The notes under the pieces were generated by a model that saw nothing but the letters and a program-made list of their open reading frames with translations, was not told the DNA's origin and made no database searches. This document shows positions 63,067-64,000 of a stretch of DNA of 64,000 bases, one piece after another. The stretch is from Microbacterium sp. (lineage in GTDB: Bacteria; Actinomycetota; Actinomycetes; Actinomycetales; Microbacteriaceae): NCBI RefSeq assembly GCF_031179285.1, contig NZ_JAPSHY010000008.1, positions 1-64,000 of the forward strand, in the 5' to 3' direction. Positions within the stretch are counted from its first letter, which is position 1. The number at the start of each line of letters is the position of its first letter. The translations under genes and the position numbers were made by a program.

Positions 63067-64000
63067 TCCGACGACTACTCGTCCGCTCGGAGTTCCCGTA
63101 CCGGAAGAACAGCCTCAACCTGTTCCGCCTCCTCCTGGCGTTCCTCGTGCTGCTCGCGCACGGGTACTACATCGTGGGCCGGTCCGACAGTCCCGGCTTC
63201 AACGGCGAGAACCTCGGCGGCTGGGCGGTCATCGGGTTCTTCGTGATCAGTGGTTTCCTCATCACCCGTTCTCGATTCCGTACCGACGCCGGGACTTTCC
63301 TCGTGCATCGGATCGCTCGAATCATGCCCGCGTTCGTCGTCTGCCTGCTGGTGACTGCCTTCGGGTTCGGCCCCGTCGCACAGCTCATCACGCACGGCTC
63401 GCTCGCTGGGTACCTGACGACGGGCCCGACACCGCTGGAGTACATCTGGGGCAACTTCTTCCTGCACATCGACCACTACCAGATCGGATCCTCGCTCTCG
63501 GACGTTCCCTACCCGAATGCGTGGAACGGCTCGCTCTGGACGCTTTATTTCGAGTTCCTCTGCTATCTCACGGTGTGGTTGCTCGGGGGACTCGGGATCT
63601 ATCGACGATCGGTCGTCTTCGTCGGCGCGCTCTGGGTGGTCTCCGTCCTCGTGCGTGCTGCGATGGCGTGGGGAATCACCGGCGGCCTCGACGAGGACTT
63701 CGGTCTCTTCGCCCGATTGCTTCCGTATTTCCTGGGAGGCTCACTCATCTACCTTGTCGTCCACCGCTGGGGTCTGGTGCCGATGATCGGCATCCTCTCC
63801 ATCCCGGTCGCCACCGCGCTGATGGTCTTCGTGCCGGTGGTCGGCGGTCCGCTGGCCGCGCCGCTGATCGGCTACGCGCTGCTTTACCTGTCCACCATCG
63901 TCGCCCAGCCTCCATGGGTTGCGCGCAACGACGTCTCCTACGGCTTCTACATCTACGCGTGGCCCGTGCAGCAGCTCGTCGTCATCCTTGGGGGTGCGGC
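63063..64000 (+). CDS. Acyltransferase 3 family protein (partial)
   Basis: The first 312 codons of a membrane O-acyltransferase (OafA/OatA type), running off the window without a stop. The GTG at 63063 overlaps the epimerase stop by GTGA. Motifs: FRLLLAFLVLLAHGYYIVGR (helix 1 with the catalytic-region His), GFFVISGFLITRSRFR, RIARIMPAFVVCLLVTAFGF and NGSLWTLYFEFLCYLTVWLL. About nine hydrophobic helices are visible. It probably acetylates or succinylates the surface glycan. It does not appear in an ORF list because it is open at the right end. Confidence 0.88.
   Translation, partial: MIRRLLVRSEFPYRKNSLNLFRLLLAFLVLLAHGYYIVGRSDSPGFNGENLGGWAVIGFFVISGFLITRSRFRTDAGTFLVHRIARIMPAFVVCLLVTAFGFGPVAQLITHGSLAGYLTTGPTPLEYIWGNFFLHIDHYQIGSSLSDVPYPNAWNGSLWTLYFEFLCYLTVWLLGGLGIYRRSVVFVGALWVVSVLVRAAMAWGITGGLDEDFGLFARLLPYFLGGSLIYLVVHRWGLVPMIGILSIPVATALMVFVPVVGGPLAAPLIGYALLYLSTIVAQPPWVARNDVSYGFYIYAWPVQQLVVILGGA

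Overview
The window is high-GC actinobacterial chromosomal DNA. It most resembles Microbacteriaceae, probably Microbacterium or a close relative. The evidence is family content and gene order (AdnA/AdnB helicase-nucleases, UvrD2, DUF3107, DUF3117, MiaE-like ferritin fold, DUF222-HNH, many GTG starts), not a database search. No phage, plasmid, CRISPR array or insertion sequence is visible. Coding density is high; only 50666-50987 is a gene-free stretch longer than 300 bases.

Layout. 0-6.5 kb: DUF3117 protein, O-methyltransferase, TatB, an operon of PRC-barrel/MgtE-N/CBS protein - DUF1003 - Mrp ATPase, then small membrane proteins and an alpha/beta hydrolase. 6.5-17.7 kb: assorted housekeeping enzymes. 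Two genes here (a VOC-family protein at 7298-7695 and a PHP phosphoesterase at 9345-10207) each carry an apparent one-base deletion, and they flank a DUF222-HNH endonuclease gene. 17.8-35.3 kb: a block whose order matches, from memory, the mycobacterial Rv3202c-Rv3193c region: adnA-adnB, (pseudokinase-like phosphotransferase), nudC, uvrD2, TOMM-type leader-binding protein, DUF2342 zincin-like protein, PDZ-Lon-like protease, UPF0182. 35.4-39.5 kb: initiator tRNA-fMet, nitrilase-family hydrolase, aminotransferase, HtrA-type protease.

39.5-64 kb is largely an envelope polysaccharide locus. It has four CDP-glycerol glycerophosphotransferase-like enzymes (two are recent tandem paralogs), six other glycosyltransferases, a TagGH/Wzm-Wzt-type ABC exporter, an LCP-family polymer ligase, a DUF4012 protein, a DUF6541 membrane protein, a sugar-nucleotide epimerase and an acyltransferase cut by the window end. 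birA, a PH-domain protein, purK and purE sit inside it, and a small sortase-type surface protein follows the LCP gene. A plausible reading is cytoplasmic assembly of a polyol-phosphate/glycan polymer, ABC export and LCP-mediated attachment to peptidoglycan. The polymer itself cannot be deduced.

The strongest window-wide signal outside genes is regulatory. About 22 of some 57 genes have a TANNNT (or looser NANNNT) -10-like hexamer ending exactly 6 or 7 bases before the start codon, the signature of leaderless transcripts. I used it to choose several starts. Other points of interest are an APH-fold protein without catalytic-loop residues, structured intergenic repeats, and convergent genes that overlap by 55-164 bases.
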